The position numbers and the translations under genes are program-made. This document shows, one piece after another, positions 52,680-63,370 of a stretch of DNA of 64,000 nt. Source of the DNA: JAMDEO01 sp963775295 (lineage in GTDB: Bacteria > Actinomycetota > Thermoleophilia > RBG-16-64-13); contig CAVZIK010000006.1 in NCBI GenBank assembly GCA_963775295.1, positions 3,472,001 to 3,536,000 of the forward strand, read 5' to 3'. The notes under the pieces were generated by a model. That model did no database searches. It had not been told where the DNA came from and worked only from the letters and a program-made list of their open reading frames with translations. Positions within the stretch are counted from its first letter, which is position 1. Every line of letters begins with the position of its first letter.

Positions 52680-53951
52680 ATGATTACAAATGACCGCCAG
52701 TACAAGATTACGAGGGCCCAACTCAAGAGACTGGAGCGGGCTCGGGCAGAGATGCGCGCACGGGGTGTCTCAGACCCCCTCATCGCTCTCTCGCTTGAAG
52801 CGCTCGGAAGCGAGATTGATGTCCTTCAGTCGCAGTTGCTTGAGTACGAGAAACTGAAGGCGGGGTCGTCTGCGCCGGTCTCAGTGGCAAGTCTGAGCGA
52901 GTTACCTGCCGCCCTTATCAAGGCGCGAATTGCCCGCGGCCTGTCCCAACGGGGCCTCGCTGAAGCCTTGGGCTGCAAGGAGCAACAGATTCAGCGCTAC
53001 GAGGCCACGGAGTACTTGAGCGCCAGTTTGCGAAAGCTGCTTGAGGTCGCCTCAGTTGTTGGGGTCGACGTAGCAGCCGAAACAGCTAGTCACCAACCGA
53101 GTCTATCCCTGTCTGATTCAGAGGAGTTGGACTGGAGCAAGTTCCCCGTTAAGGAGATGTACCGGCGGCGTTGGTTTGAAGGGTTTCAGGGCTCGCTCGA
53201 CGCGGCTATCCACGCTTCCGACGTTCTGGTGCAGAACTATGTGCGGACTGTGGTCAGACAGCCATCTCTTGCGCTCCATCGGAAGCACGTGCGAACTGGC
53301 TCCGTATTGGATGAATATGCCCTGCTCGCCTGGGAGAGCCGCGTGCTGCACCTGAGCGACCGCGCGAACCTCAAAACAAAGTACGTCCATGGTTCAATCA
53401 CCGACGCCTGGACATCGGAGTTCGTTCGCTTGAGTCGCGATCAGAGAGGGCCCGTGCTCGCCCGAGCAGCCCTTGCTGAGTTGGGAATAGCGATGGTTGT
53501 GGAACCCCATCTGCCCGGAACGTACCTCGATGGGGCCAGTCTGCTGTCGGGGGATTACCCGGTTATCGGGCTTACTCTGCGATACGACAGACTCGACAAC
53601 TTCTGGTTCGTTCTGCTCCATGAACTAGCTCACGTTCACAGGCATCTGCGCAAGGGCAAGTTGACCGGCACCTTCGATGACCTTGATGCCGAGGGCAGCG
53701 ATCAAATTGAGCGGGAAGCAGACTTAACCGCGGCGGAGGCACTTCTGCCGAGTAGCTCGTGGGATCTTGCTTTGCCCAGATACGTACGCTCCGCGGAATC
53801 CGTTGCTTCTTTCGCAGACGAACTGGGGATTAGCCCGGCAATAGTCGCCGGACGAATCCGGCGTGAGGCGAACAATTTCGTCATTCTCGCGGATCTTGTG
53901 GGCAGTGGTCAAGTGAGAAAACTGTTCGAAGATGTCGAGTACAGCGCCTAG
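52680..53951 (+). CDS. HTH (HigA-like) plus ImmA/IrrE metallopeptidase
   Basis: A 423-residue fusion. Residues 1-60 are a coiled region starting ITNDRQYKITRAQLKRLERA, as in HigA-type antitoxins. Residues about 75-130 are an XRE HTH (RIARGLSQRGLAEALGCKEQ then QIQRYEATEY). The C-terminal part, about 220-420, is an ImmA/IrrE metallopeptidase with the zinc motif HELAH and a downstream Glu in EREADLTAAEALLP. In phage and defence settings such proteases cut a repressor to switch on genes. The cassette neighbours suggest the same here. Confidence 0.85.
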   Translation: MITNDRQYKITRAQLKRLERARAEMRARGVSDPLIALSLEALGSEIDVLQSQLLEYEKLKAGSSAPVSVASLSELPAALIKARIARGLSQRGLAEALGCKEQQIQRYEATEYLSASLRKLLEVASVVGVDVAAETASHQPSLSLSDSEELDWSKFPVKEMYRRRWFEGFQGSLDAAIHASDVLVQNYVRTVVRQPSLALHRKHVRTGSVLDEYALLAWESRVLHLSDRANLKTKYVHGSITDAWTSEFVRLSRDQRGPVLARAALAELGIAMVVEPHLPGTYLDGASLLSGDYPVIGLTLRYDRLDNFWFVLLHELAHVHRHLRKGKLTGTFDDLDAEGSDQIEREADLTAAEALLPSSSWDLALPRYVRSAESVASFADELGISPAIVAGRIRREANNFVILADLVGSGQVRKLFEDVEYSA

Positions 53952-53963
53952 CTGGAGGACAAT

Positions 53964-55064
53964 ATGACCAGCACACCCCAGAGTTATGTGCCCTGTCTGC
54001 GTTGGAAAATGGGCGAGTATCAGGCTCTGTTGCGCTCGGACAAGAGTACTCTCGACTTCATGGTCCCCCTTATTGAGGTGGCCGAGATTGGATACGATTT
54101 CGAGAAGCGAGAAAACTGCGAGTCAATTGACAAACACCTCGCCCTTGTTGGGAGAAGGATCCACGACAAACTGGGTCGCCGTCCCTGTTTCGTGGACATG
54201 AGGCACATCGAGCCGACGGAGCGTCTGGCGAAAGGCGGCCATCCTGCCACCTACGTATTTGACGAGCTTCGCACAGCGGCAGTACCGGCGATTCCGACTT
54301 TCTACCTGAGTCAAGATGTGGACCTCTTCCACGCGCTCAAAAGCGCTGTCAAGAAAGACAAGCGGGGTGCCTGTCTGAGGGTGCGCCTTGAAGAAACAGC
54401 CGATCGGCGATTTCTGGAGCAGATGAAGGCGCTGCTCGCGCTCCTGGCCCTGTCGCCGAGCGAGTGCGACCTCATTCTCGACTTGGTGGCCCCCAACTTC
54501 AAGCCAATCGATGGTTTCACGAATCTTCTGAAGCAGGTAATTGCTCGCCTTCCCTATCTCGCTGACTGGCGATCGTTCACCATGATCGGGACGTCATTTC
54601 CGGCCACAACGGCCGAGGTGGCCCGAGGCATCTCAATCGTCGCTAGAAGTGAGTGGGAGACCTACAAGATCCTCATCACCAAGCTCGAGGCTGGCGGATT
54701 GCGGCTTCCAAGGTTCGGCGACTACGGAATCGCGCATCCAGCGCTGGTCCTGAGGGACCCGAGGTACGTAAAGCCGAACGCAACTGTCAGATACACCATC
54801 GACGACGGATGGGCTATCGCAAAAGGCACGAACGTGCGAGACAACAAGTATGAACAGTTCCGTGAATTGTGCCGCCTGCTGCTCACCTCGGGGAGTTTCG
54901 AGGACCCGGACTATTCGTTGGGCGACAAGTACATCGCGAACTGCGCTGCGGGAGTTGAGTCTACTGGCAACCTTACTACATGGCGCTGGGTGGGGACGAA
55001 TCATCACCTGGTGAGAGTTGTGAGGGACATCTCCAGTCTAGTCGGGACTTCATCCTCGCCCTGA
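53964..55064 (+). CDS. T4 beta-type (PF14350-like, sce7725-like) protein
   Basis: A 366-residue protein starting SYVPCLRWKMGEYQALLRS and LDFMVPLIEVAEIGYDFEKR. This is the N-terminus of the beta-protein family (phage T4 beta, PF14350), a TIM-barrel-like family of unknown role. Other segments are RRPCFVDMRHIEP and LILDLVAPNF, and the tail is EQFRELCRLLLTS. It starts twelve bases after the HTH-protease gene and overlaps the convergent nuclease gene by 89 bases. Function is not known. Confidence 0.75.
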   Translation: MTSTPQSYVPCLRWKMGEYQALLRSDKSTLDFMVPLIEVAEIGYDFEKRENCESIDKHLALVGRRIHDKLGRRPCFVDMRHIEPTERLAKGGHPATYVFDELRTAAVPAIPTFYLSQDVDLFHALKSAVKKDKRGACLRVRLEETADRRFLEQMKALLALLALSPSECDLILDLVAPNFKPIDGFTNLLKQVIARLPYLADWRSFTMIGTSFPATTAEVARGISIVARSEWETYKILITKLEAGGLRLPRFGDYGIAHPALVLRDPRYVKPNATVRYTIDDGWAIAKGTNVRDNKYEQFRELCRLLLTSGSFEDPDYSLGDKYIANCAAGVESTGNLTTWRWVGTNHHLVRVVRDISSLVGTSSSP

Positions 55065-55614
55065 CGCACTCACGCAGGTCGCGCGCTTTCAGTCGGCTGA
55101 CTAAGAGACCATAGAGTTCCGCCCGGTTGCCACGCAGTTGCTTCTCTTCAACTCCGAGGCCCGCGAGAATGTCCTTGACCTCTTCCCGCCACAACAACTG
55201 CGCCACGCAGAAGTCATCGACCTGAGGATTCCTTCGAGCCCGTCTCACCGTGTCGAAATGTATCCCTCCGCGAGACCCTCGGTGAGTCGACACAAGCCCC
55301 CACCACTTCGGAATCAGTTCCGTAGCTTGTTGCAGGTGCCGCTCGGTCACAACCAGCGTTACCCTATCGAATACCGCGCTGTACCCATCAACCTGCGAGT
55401 ACAACCTAGTCAGCGAATCGAGGTCACTCTTGATTTCGTACCCCGCGAGATGTCCATTCACGACCGCTATGTCCGCTCGACACTTTCCGTGCTGGAGCCC
55501 CAGTTCATCCACAACGACGGCAGCAGGGTTAACATGGAATTGTCGGAGGCGCTTCCGATGGTAGGCCGCCCTCATCTCGCGATCATTCAAGCTGTACGTC
55601 ACCTCGGTCCTCAT
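54976..55614 (-). CDS. sce7726-type PD-(D/E)XK nuclease-like protein
   Basis: A 212-residue protein of the sce7726 family. The motif order is VVDELGLQHGKCRADIAVVN then LAGYEIKSDLDSLTRL: Asp, then Glu-x-Lys, the PD-(D/E)XK nuclease core. VTERHLQQATELIPKWWGL follows, which the family conserves. It is convergent with and overlaps the beta-protein gene. There is no ribosome site at ATG 55614, but TAATCT lies eight bases upstream, so the transcript may be leaderless. Confidence 0.8.
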   Translation of the reverse strand: MRTEVTYSLNDREMRAAYHRKRLRQFHVNPAAVVVDELGLQHGKCRADIAVVNGHLAGYEIKSDLDSLTRLYSQVDGYSAVFDRVTLVVTERHLQQATELIPKWWGLVSTHRGSRGGIHFDTVRRARRNPQVDDFCVAQLLWREEVKDILAGLGVEEKQLRGNRAELYGLLVSRLKARDLRECVRARMKSRLDWRCPSQLSPGDDSSPPSAM

Positions 55615-56004
55615 ACTGTCAGATTAGCGGAGGCTTCGTCTGGAAGCCAGACCCACTCCTTCGAAAGATGGTCGATCCGCGGCGGCGGCCGTCTCCAATG
55701 TCGAATTGTCGAGTCGAAGTCAGTGCTATTCCTGTCTTTGCGGCAGTCCACCCAACTCCACCTGCGTCGGTCAGTATCTGCAGATCCGCACCGATGGCCC
55801 GACACTGTCGTGACCCCCTAGAGCTGGAACGCCGCAGCCAACTCACGCGCTTCGTCGGGCAACAAGCGAATCGAATCGCGCCGGGTTTGGTGGAGACTCA
55901 GCGGCTCGAGTCGAGCCTCCTCGGACGGACCCCGTCACGAGCCGATGCTAGTGATGCCCATCAGGCCTCGCCAGTCGCCGGCTCTCGAAATGAGAGCGGG
56001 ACAA
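55615..56004. other. Gene-free stretch
   Basis: About 390 bases between the nuclease start and the small gene at 56005. Only shadow frames are seen. It probably holds the nuclease promoter near its left end. Confidence 0.4.
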
Positions 56005-56157
56005 TCAAGACCATGCACCGCCCGCCTCTCGCCCGAGCTTCTCCAGGAGATACTCGATCAGCGTAGCCGGAGCTACTTCTTGAAGATGGATATGGGCAAT
56101 GGTTGGCAGGAATCCCGGCAAATCTGTTTCGAGCTCAAGAAAGGAGCTTGGCATCAT
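56005..56157 (-). CDS. Small coupled ORF downstream of 56154-56777
   Basis: A 50-codon frame whose ATG overlaps the stop of the preceding gene (ATGATG). It reads MMPSSFLELETDLPGFLPTI and then IHLQEVAPATLIEYLLEKLG. The overlap suggests coupled translation. No family is recognised; the amphipathic helix at the end could be a protein-contact segment. Confidence 0.4.
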   Translation of the reverse strand: MMPSSFLELETDLPGFLPTIAHIHLQEVAPATLIEYLLEKLGREAGGAWS

Positions 56158-56777
56158 GCTTGCGGCGGCCTTTGTCCTGGGACTTCGATCAGGTTCTGAC
56201 CAAGGCGGAAGACCTCTTGAACCCCGCCGCCAAGACTTATGTCGAGCATTACAAGCAAATCACTGAGATCCGCATATTGCATTCGAAGCCCACGCTCTCG
56301 TCTCCGAGCACCTAGGTCAGCGGCGGCGAGATCGACACCCCACTGCTCTGCAAAGCCACTGCTTGAGTTTGCCCTACGTGACACGGCTACTAGGCGGACG
56401 AACCCGTATCCACGAAGGATCGCCATGCGTCTGTTGTAGACATGAGCCAGGACCTTTCCCGAGACCGATTGGTTTCCCTTGGCTCGGACATACGCTTGCC
56501 GATACCGTGTGTAGCTCGGGTTCACCCACACCTGAAGCGGTTCGAAGAACACACTCGCTGTAGGATAGGCCCAAATCGGTAGCCTAATGTCGCGCTCCGG
56601 TGGTGGATCAATGGCGACAAGCAATGCCCGGCCTGGCGATAGGACTTCAACGATGTCGCCGATGTGGTCGGTAATCGCGTCTTCATCGACTGCCACCACG
56701 GGGACATGCAAGCACTCAGGAACAACCCACTCTCGCATCGCCTGTTGGTACGCGGCGTGGTCTCGAATTCGTGGCAT
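56154..56777 (-). CDS. Hypothetical protein in the hsd operon
   Basis: A 207-residue protein with a strong ribosome site (CGGAGGATCGC) before ATG. Segments of note are RALLVAIDPPPERDIRLPIW, VWVNPSYTRYRQAYVRAK and VYNRRMAILRGYGFVRLVAV. No catalytic motif is clear. It lies 25 bases after the 85-codon gene and so appears to be part of the hsdMSR transcript. It may be an accessory or regulator of the restriction system. Confidence 0.55.
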   Translation of the reverse strand: MPRIRDHAAYQQAMREWVVPECLHVPVVAVDEDAITDHIGDIVEVLSPGRALLVAIDPPPERDIRLPIWAYPTASVFFEPLQVWVNPSYTRYRQAYVRAKGNQSVSGKVLAHVYNRRMAILRGYGFVRLVAVSRRANSSSGFAEQWGVDLAAADLGARRRERGLRMQYADLSDLLVMLDISLGGGVQEVFRLGQNLIEVPGQRPPQA

Positions 56778-56802
56778 GCGATCCTCCGAGGTTGCGCGGC
56801 CG

Positions 56803-57060
56803 TCAGGATGCAGTGACGGCTAGCGTGGCCTTCACCGGCGGGGATGGAACGACCAGCGGAACCCCGCCCGCGTGCAAGGCGTTGTTGGCCCTCCGGTTGC
56901 TCGACAGATGCCTATGGCAAAAACAAACCGGCAAGTGAGCTTCCCGACCTATGGCCACGGCAACCTTGCCGATCGCCGAGTTTGGTCTTGCGCGTCGTAT
57001 TACCTGCTCCACCCGCTTGCGTGTCTGCCGCCCGGACGCGTTGCCTATCGGACCGGCCAT
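56803..57060 (-). CDS. Small protein immediately after hsdR
   Basis: An 85-codon frame with GGAG eight bases before ATG, 39 bases after the hsdR stop. The product is basic and contains ARPNSAIGKVAVAIGREAHL and two cysteines. No family is recognised. It is less certain than its neighbour, because the sequence is low in structure signals. Confidence 0.35.
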   Translation of the reverse strand: MAGPIGNASGRQTRKRVEQVIRRARPNSAIGKVAVAIGREAHLPVCFCHRHLSSNRRANNALHAGGVPLVVPSPPVKATLAVTAS

Positions 57061-57099
57061 TCCCGTCTCTCCTTTTTGGGCTGATTCATGATCAGCCGC

Positions 57100-60000
57100 T
57101 TACACCGCTACCCGATAGACGCTCTTCCCATCCCCGTAGTACGAGTCATACACGTGCTGGAAAGCCAGGTCCATTTTCTCGGCGCGAACGCTTGGGGTGA
57201 AGGTGGTCGGCAGTCTGCCCAGGTAGTCCTTGATACAGAGCTTCACCGAAGCCCGGGCCTGCTGCTTCTTGCGCCAGTCGATGACCAGCTTCTTCTGCTT
57301 CAGGGTGTCAAGGAGCTCGCGGGCCACGGCCTTCACCTGTTTGATCTCAGCGTCAGTCAGACTGAGGGCCGGTTTGGCGAGGATGTCGAACAAAGCCAGC
57401 TCCTCTTCGGTCAGTTCTTCCCGGGTAGCACGCTGATCCTCGGCGCTCAGTGATTGGGCGAAATCGACTAGCTGCGTGAACAGCTCCTCGATGTTAAGGG
57501 CGCCATTGTTGTACTCGGCGATCAGTTCCTCGAACTTCTCTTGGTAGTCCAGGCGAGAGTGATTTAGACGCACCATCTGGGCCAGCTTGCTGTTAAGCGT
57601 CCCGCGCAACTTCTCGGCTTCCACATGCTTCTTGGCAGCAGAGAACTTCGCTCGCAGAGCCTCGAAGTCAATCTGGCTAAGATCAACCAAGCTCTCGGGG
57701 GCGCCGGGGGACTCGATCGTATAGCCCTGAGCCTCGATCGACTCTTCCAGTAGTTGCACTACCTGCTGCTCCACCGCGGAGATGTCGGGCTGCGGCGAGA
57801 GGGAGCGGATCATTTCTACCATCACCGCGAGAAGCGCGCACTCTGCGGCCAGCTCGCTTGCGGCAGGATCGGGCAGGATCGCTCGGTAGAGGAGAAGGGC
57901 ACGGGTCGCAAGAGCAAGAAACTCACGCTTGGACGCATCGGAGACAAGAACCGCGTCCACGGCCTCGGTCAGCAGCGCAATCTTCTGGAGCCCTGTGGCT
58001 TGCCGGATGGCCTCAGGTTCGCACCCCGCGCTCCGGCAAAAGTGGGTCGCGGAGGATAGGGCCCTGCGCAACTCCTCCACCAACTGGCTCTTATCAGCCA
58101 GCGGTGAGTCGCCTGGCTCAACACCACCCCCACTCCCGGTGCCATAGACGGCGAGAGCCTTCTCCAGATTGCGGAAGATGCCCACGTAGTCGACGATGAG
58201 ACCGTTTTCCTTGTCTGCGAACACCCGGTTGGCCCGGGCGATGGTCTGCATGAGGGTGTGGTTGCGCATGGGCTTATCGAGATAGATGGTCGAGCACGAC
58301 GGCACGTCAAAGCCCGTCATCCACATAGCGCAGACGAAGACCAGACGGAAGGGGTCAGAGGGCTTCTTGAACTTCTCGGCTAGGTCCTCGGTCACCATGC
58401 GCGTGCGGTGAGGGACGATGTCGGCGCCTTTTTTGGCTAGATCGGTGATCTCGTTTTGAGCCTGGGAGACGACCACGGCCATGTCGGTCTCTTCCATATA
58501 GGCGATGGTGCGCTCCAGTCTGTCCGTGTCTTCGGGATCGGTCGTTGTGGCCAGCTCCGCCTGCAACTCCCCTAGCCGAGCCGCCCAGTGCTTGCGCACC
58601 TTGTCGCACATGCGTACGGCCGTAGCCTTGTCGATGCTCACGACCATGGCCTTGCCCTGATACCCCCGGCCCAGGAAGTGGCTAACGATATCTCTTGCCA
58701 CTGCCTCCAGGCGGTCGTCATCGGTCAGGATGTAATACTGACGGGCGAACTCACGCTCCAGCTTGGCTTCCTGGTCCGCGTCCAGTTCGGCGTCTTCCAG
58801 GAGCCGCTCCATGTCTTCGTTTAGATCGGCGTTGGTGAGCTGCATCTCGGGGATGCGGTTCTCGTAGTAGAGGGGGACGGTGGCCCGGTCCTGCACACTC
58901 TCCCGGAAGTTGTAGATGCTCACGTAGTCGCCGAACACCTGGCGGGTCTTCTCCTCGGTCATCATGAGGGGGGTGCCGGTAAAACCTATGAAGGCGGCGT
59001 TGGGAAGGGCGTTGCGCATGTTAAGCGCGAACGCGTCGTACTGGGAGCGGTGGGCCTCGTCGGTGATAACCACAATGTCCCGACGGTCGGAAAGAAGCGG
59101 ATGGCGCTCGCCCGGAGCACCGGTGCGAAACTTCTGGATGAGCGTGAACACGTAGCGGTGCTGATCAGCCAGAAGCTGGCGCAGCTCTTCGGCGCTCCCG
59201 GCGTGGGTCTCGGCGCCCTTAACCGCTCCAACGCCGGCGAAGTTCTTGTAGATCTGCTCGTCTAGCTCTTTGCGATCGGTGACAACGACGAAGGTCCAGG
59301 CCCCGGGGAGCTTCCGCAGCACCTTCTGGGCGAAGAAGACCATGGAGATGCTCTTGCCGCTTCCTTGGGTGTGCCAGAACACCCCCAGCTTGCCCCGGTT
59401 GGTCTCCAACTCGCGCAGGGACTCAAGGGCGGCTTTCACCCCCAGGTACTGGTGGTTCTTGGCCGCCACTTTGACCAGTCCGCCGGCTACTTCCCGGTAA
59501 AGAACGAAGTTCTCCACCAGGTCAAGGAGCCGTCCTTTTTCACAGACGCCCCGGATCATGGTTTCCAGCGACACCGTGGGGGTCTCTTCTTCAGAAGCCA
59601 CCCGCTTCCATTCCCCGAAGTGCTCCCACTCGGCGGTGATGGTGCCCACCCGGCTCTCAGAACCGTTGGAGAGGATCACGAGCGCGTTGGGCCAGAAGAG
59701 CTGCGGGACGGCCTGCTTGTAGTCGGTCAGGTTCTTGTCGTAGGCGTTCTTCGGGTTCTTGTGGATTGCCTTCAGCTCGATGAGAACAAGGGGGATACCG
59801 TTCGCAAAGCCCACGAGATCGCAGCGGCGCGTGTACATCTCCCCGGTGACCCATAACTGGGAGGCGAGGAAGAAGTCGTTGTTCTCGGGATGGTCCCAGT
59901 CGAGGTAGCGGACGGTCTCGACCTGGTCCTCGCCGTCGTCATCTGAGGAGAGGACAACCCGGTGGCCTTCTTTGAGAAGCTGATAGACCTCGCGGTTGGC

Positions 60001-60264
60001 TTCCACCGGACTCATGATGGCGCGGTCGCGGGTTAGCTCCTCAATGGCAAGGGCGATGCTGCCCCCGGTCACCCCTGGATTGAGACGCTCGAGTGCGGGA
60101 CGGAGCCGGCGGAAGAGGACTACCTCGCTCTTGGTCTCTCGGCCCAGGGTGCCGGCCGGGCCGAAGGTCTCGTGGTAGCAGTTGAGAGTCTCCCAGCCCA
60201 GCTCGGCGAAAAGCGCGATGGCCGGTTGCTCGACGAGGGTGTCTTCGGAGTAGTCGGTGAGCAT
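57100..60264 (-). CDS. hsdR: Type I restriction endonuclease, translocase/nuclease subunit HsdR
   Basis: A 1,054-residue motor subunit. The N-terminal PD-(D/E)XK nuclease has RRCDLVGFANGIPLVLIELK. The helicase has Walker A FWHTQGSGKSISMVFFAQ, DEAH-box ITDEAHRSQYDAFA, motif III FTGTPLM and motif VI region MQTIARANRVFADKENG. It lies 32 bases after hsdS. Domain order and length are those of a complete HsdR. Confidence 0.96.
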   Translation of the reverse strand: MLTDYSEDTLVEQPAIALFAELGWETLNCYHETFGPAGTLGRETKSEVVLFRRLRPALERLNPGVTGGSIALAIEELTRDRAIMSPVEANREVYQLLKEGHRVVLSSDDDGEDQVETVRYLDWDHPENNDFFLASQLWVTGEMYTRRCDLVGFANGIPLVLIELKAIHKNPKNAYDKNLTDYKQAVPQLFWPNALVILSNGSESRVGTITAEWEHFGEWKRVASEEETPTVSLETMIRGVCEKGRLLDLVENFVLYREVAGGLVKVAAKNHQYLGVKAALESLRELETNRGKLGVFWHTQGSGKSISMVFFAQKVLRKLPGAWTFVVVTDRKELDEQIYKNFAGVGAVKGAETHAGSAEELRQLLADQHRYVFTLIQKFRTGAPGERHPLLSDRRDIVVITDEAHRSQYDAFALNMRNALPNAAFIGFTGTPLMMTEEKTRQVFGDYVSIYNFRESVQDRATVPLYYENRIPEMQLTNADLNEDMERLLEDAELDADQEAKLEREFARQYYILTDDDRLEAVARDIVSHFLGRGYQGKAMVVSIDKATAVRMCDKVRKHWAARLGELQAELATTTDPEDTDRLERTIAYMEETDMAVVVSQAQNEITDLAKKGADIVPHRTRMVTEDLAEKFKKPSDPFRLVFVCAMWMTGFDVPSCSTIYLDKPMRNHTLMQTIARANRVFADKENGLIVDYVGIFRNLEKALAVYGTGSGGGVEPGDSPLADKSQLVEELRRALSSATHFCRSAGCEPEAIRQATGLQKIALLTEAVDAVLVSDASKREFLALATRALLLYRAILPDPAASELAAECALLAVMVEMIRSLSPQPDISAVEQQVVQLLEESIEAQGYTIESPGAPESLVDLSQIDFEALRAKFSAAKKHVEAEKLRGTLNSKLAQMVRLNHSRLDYQEKFEELIAEYNNGALNIEELFTQLVDFAQSLSAEDQRATREELTEEELALFDILAKPALSLTDAEIKQVKAVARELLDTLKQKKLVIDWRKKQQARASVKLCIKDYLGRLPTTFTPSVRAEKMDLAFQHVYDSYYGDGKSVYRVAV

Positions 60265-60296
60265 CGCCTAGCCTCGGCGCCTCGGATGGCGCGGAA

Positions 60297-61582
60297 TCAT
60301 GCGGCGTTCTCACCTAGGTCGATGTCCAGCTCGGACACGTCGAGCTCGCCCGAGATGAGCTTGGGAAGAAGGAGGTCGCGAGAGCGACGAAGCCCATGGT
60401 TCTTCTTCAATAGTACTGTGAGCAGACTTCTCAACACGGCGACTTGGTCTTCAAATCGCTGCATCAGACTTGTTTCTGGCAGGGCTAGATCAAACTGCGT
60501 CATGAGGACGGCGGAGGCGCTCCTGCGCGTGGTGCCGCTGCTCGCTCCTTGGATGAAATCTTGGTACGCGTCGCCAAGGAGCGAGTAGAAAAGAAAGTAC
60601 GGAGAGATTCGGTCGTCCACCGGCCTCAGCCTAACCAAGTACGAGGCGAATACGGCATCAATGGCGGCCTCCACGATTCCGACCTTGCCAGGGTCGGCCA
60701 TCCTGATCATTACCACGTCACCTGCTAGTAGCCGAAACTTCTCCAGGACCTCGTCGGCGATGGGACAGTACGAAACATCAGTCCAGTCGATGAAGGAGCC
60801 CTTGTTTATGTCCATGCCTCTCAGAAACTTGGGGCCAACTTCGGCGGCGCTGGCAGACTCCGTGTAACCGTACTGGGTCGAGCAGTAGTCCTCCAGGCTC
60901 GCAATCGTCCACCCCTCCGGAATCATCCCCAGCGGCGAACCAACCATTTTGACGCTCTCGCGCCCCGGGAACCGGAAGTCAACAAACCACTCCTTGTACA
61001 ACGAGCGCGCCATCTCCTCTACGATCTTGATGCGACGCAGATTGTTGTCGATGAGGTCGTCATAGGCCGAGAGGACGGAAGCGATCTTGCGTTGAACGGG
61101 CAAATCCGGATAGCGAACCCTTACGCTACGAATGATGGTGGTATTGAGATTCGGCATTGTGGCTCCGATCGCCTGATTGCTCACCCAAGCCACTACGCCG
61201 GCGTCCCCGAGGAAATAGAAGAGGTACCGAGGATCCAAGACAGCAGATCCCAGGCTTATCCGGAGACAGCCCGTGCCGCAAAGCCAACCCGATTCTCCTC
61301 CAGTAACAAGCGCCCGCCGTCCAATATCACCGCGTCTCCCGTACAGGATGTCGCCAGCACGAACACGATGCCGAGACAGGCGCTGAGCGTGCGAGTCATC
61401 GACCCTGGCGATGCTGCCGATAGCGATCCGGCTATCGATCAAGTCCTGAGGCATAACAACAGGAACCCCGTTATCTGAGTAGTCATCCTGATGAAGCTGG
61501 GAACCGAAAGGACCCGTCCTGATCGTCCCCCCCACTTCGTCACAGATCTCCCCAAGGGTGTGCTCTTGCCAGGAAACCACCA

Positions 61583-61586
<4 letters not shown>
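60297..61586 (-). CDS. hsdS: Type I restriction specificity subunit HsdS
   Basis: A 429-residue DNA-recognition subunit with two target-recognition domains: the first with TIRTGPFGSQLHQDDY and ATMPNLNTTIIRSV, then the conserved coiled region ASVLSAYDDLIDNNLRRIK, the second with GYTESASAAEVGPKFLRG and SGTTRRSASAVLMTQFDLA, ending with LPKLISGELDVSELD. It starts inside the hsdM stop (ATGA). The tandem target domains set a bipartite recognition sequence that cannot be read off. Confidence 0.94.
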
Positions 61587-63178
<1,592 letters not shown>

Positions 63179-63370
63179 GCGCCCTCCGTCGATGGCAAGC
63201 GGCTGGCTATCACCAGACAACCGGACATCGGACTGGCGCGCCACGCACCATCGTACCTCGTAGGGTGGACAGACAGAAACCCAGATTCTGACCACGTGCA
63301 ACTGCCGGAGCATACACCGCCCACATGGTCATGGCGCTGACTCGTTCAGCCCCGGTGTTTACACGAACCC

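Noticed and set aside
55138..55821. Plus-strand frame of 227 codons opposite the sce7726 gene
   Set aside because: The minus frame has the nuclease motifs; this one has none.
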